A DNA stretch of 6,602 nucleotides from GCA-2731375 sp046582635. GTDB lineage: Bacteria > Pseudomonadota > Alphaproteobacteria > GCA-2731375. The translations under genes and the position numbers were made by a program. This document shows positions 6,275 to 6,602 of this stretch, piece by piece. Positions within the stretch are counted from its first letter, which is position 1; the number at the start of each line of letters is the position of its first letter. The DNA lies in assembly GCA_046582635.1 (NCBI GenBank), contig JAYGEA010000345.1, positions 1 through 6,602 of the forward strand. Direction: 5' to 3'. The notes under the pieces were generated by a model. It was not told the origin of the DNA and made no database searches. It was given only the letters and a program-made list of their open reading frames with translations.

Positions 6275-6602
6275 TCAGGCCGCCACCGCCCGCACCGTGA
6301 CCAAGCCGGAGGCGCATAAGGTGCGTTTGCCGTCCCGTTCCGCGAATATATCGGCCCTGGCCAGGCCCGTGCTTTTGCCCATGTGAATGGCCGCGCCGAG
6401 GGCGACCAGGCGCTGGCCCACGGCGGGGGCGGTGTTGTGCACTTCAAACCCGGTTGTCATTATGCCCCAGCCTGGGGGCAACAGGGTGGCCGCCGCCGAG
6501 CCACCCGCGAAGTCGATCAGGGCGCCGGTTACCGTGGCCGGAATGGCGGTGCCGTCATAGGTAAGGTCCCGGCGCCAGGGCATTTCCAGTTCGGACGTTC
6601 CG
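6275..6602 (-). CDS. PaaI-like hotdog-fold thioesterase, C-terminal part (5' end outside window)
   Basis: The frame is open from the right edge to TGA at 6277-6275, giving 108 visible residues; the start lies beyond 6602. The M codon at 6583 is internal, because in-frame GTSELE precedes it and continues the expected beta-strand. The pattern fits the C-terminal two thirds of a 130-150 residue PaaI/YdiI-type thioesterase: TVTGALIDFAGGSAAATL is the central hotdog helix with its acidic residue, then TTGFEVHNTAPAVGQRLVALGAAIHMGKSTGLARADIF forms the following strands, and the protein ends GKRTLCASGLVTVRAVAA. The family's usual HGG before the helix is replaced by PAT. Such enzymes hydrolyse acyl-CoA thioesters in the cytoplasm. 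It converges with the GST gene across 19 bases, so it belongs to a different transcription unit. Fold assignment is good; substrate unknown. Confidence 0.85.
   Translation of the reverse strand, partial: GTSELEMPWRRDLTYDGTAIPATVTGALIDFAGGSAAATLLPPGWGIMTTGFEVHNTAPAVGQRLVALGAAIHMGKSTGLARADIFAERDGKRTLCASGLVTVRAVAA

Noticed and set aside
5629..6447. A 272-codon open frame on the minus strand spanning the GST gene and part of the thioesterase gene
   Set aside because: It lies antisense to a clear GST and out of frame with a clear thioesterase; its translation shows no family motifs and is typical of shadow frames in GC-rich DNA.
6463..6480. Near-perfect palindrome TGCCCCAG / CTGGGGGCA
   Set aside because: It lies inside the thioesterase coding sequence, encoding the LPPGWGI stretch, and is explained by Pro/Gly/Trp codons; there is no U-run.

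Overview
The window is GC-rich, densely packed bacterial DNA with four gaps: 1, about 140, 89 and 19 bases. Codon use, strongly G/C-ending codons and the mix of gene families suggest an alphaproteobacterium, perhaps of the Rhodospirillales type. That placement is an inference from style; no marker gene is present. There are no tRNA, rRNA, CRISPR, insertion-sequence or phage signals.

Layout, left to right. (1) A minus-strand operon runs from 2751 down past base 1. It reads, in transcription order: an amidohydrolase_2-family TIM-barrel protein, an AMP-forming acyl/aryl-CoA synthetase-like ligase, and the N-terminal 134 residues of a Gfo/Idh/MocA NAD(P)-dependent oxidoreductase that leaves the window. 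The junctions are TAATG (1-base overlap) and TAG-A-ATG (1-base gap), so translation is probably coupled. (2) A 140-base divergent control region (2752-2891) separates this operon from (3) a plus-strand pair: an MlrC/M81-family metallohydrolase and a cytoplasmic beta-lactamase-fold serine hydrolase/esterase joined by an ATGA overlap. (4) An 89-base gap holds a 17-base AT-rich palindrome and a candidate promoter. It precedes (5) a glutathione S-transferase with its own strong ribosome binding site. (6) A convergent minus-strand PaaI-like hotdog thioesterase begins to the right of the window and ends 19 bases after the transferase.

Together the genes look like a catabolic/detoxification island for an unidentified organic acid, amide or ester. 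Hydrolases (M81, serine hydrolase, amidohydrolase) could release a carboxylic acid. The ligase could activate it as a CoA thioester or acyl-adenylate, the dehydrogenase could oxidise an intermediate, and the transferase and thioesterase could do clean-up steps. This is inference: no substrate can be read from the sequence, and no regulator or transporter lies in the window.

The points most worth a second look are the MlrC plus serine-hydrolase pair, which combines the same two hydrolase families as the last two steps of microcystin degradation, and the amidohydrolase, which seems to have lost several of the usual metal-binding histidines.
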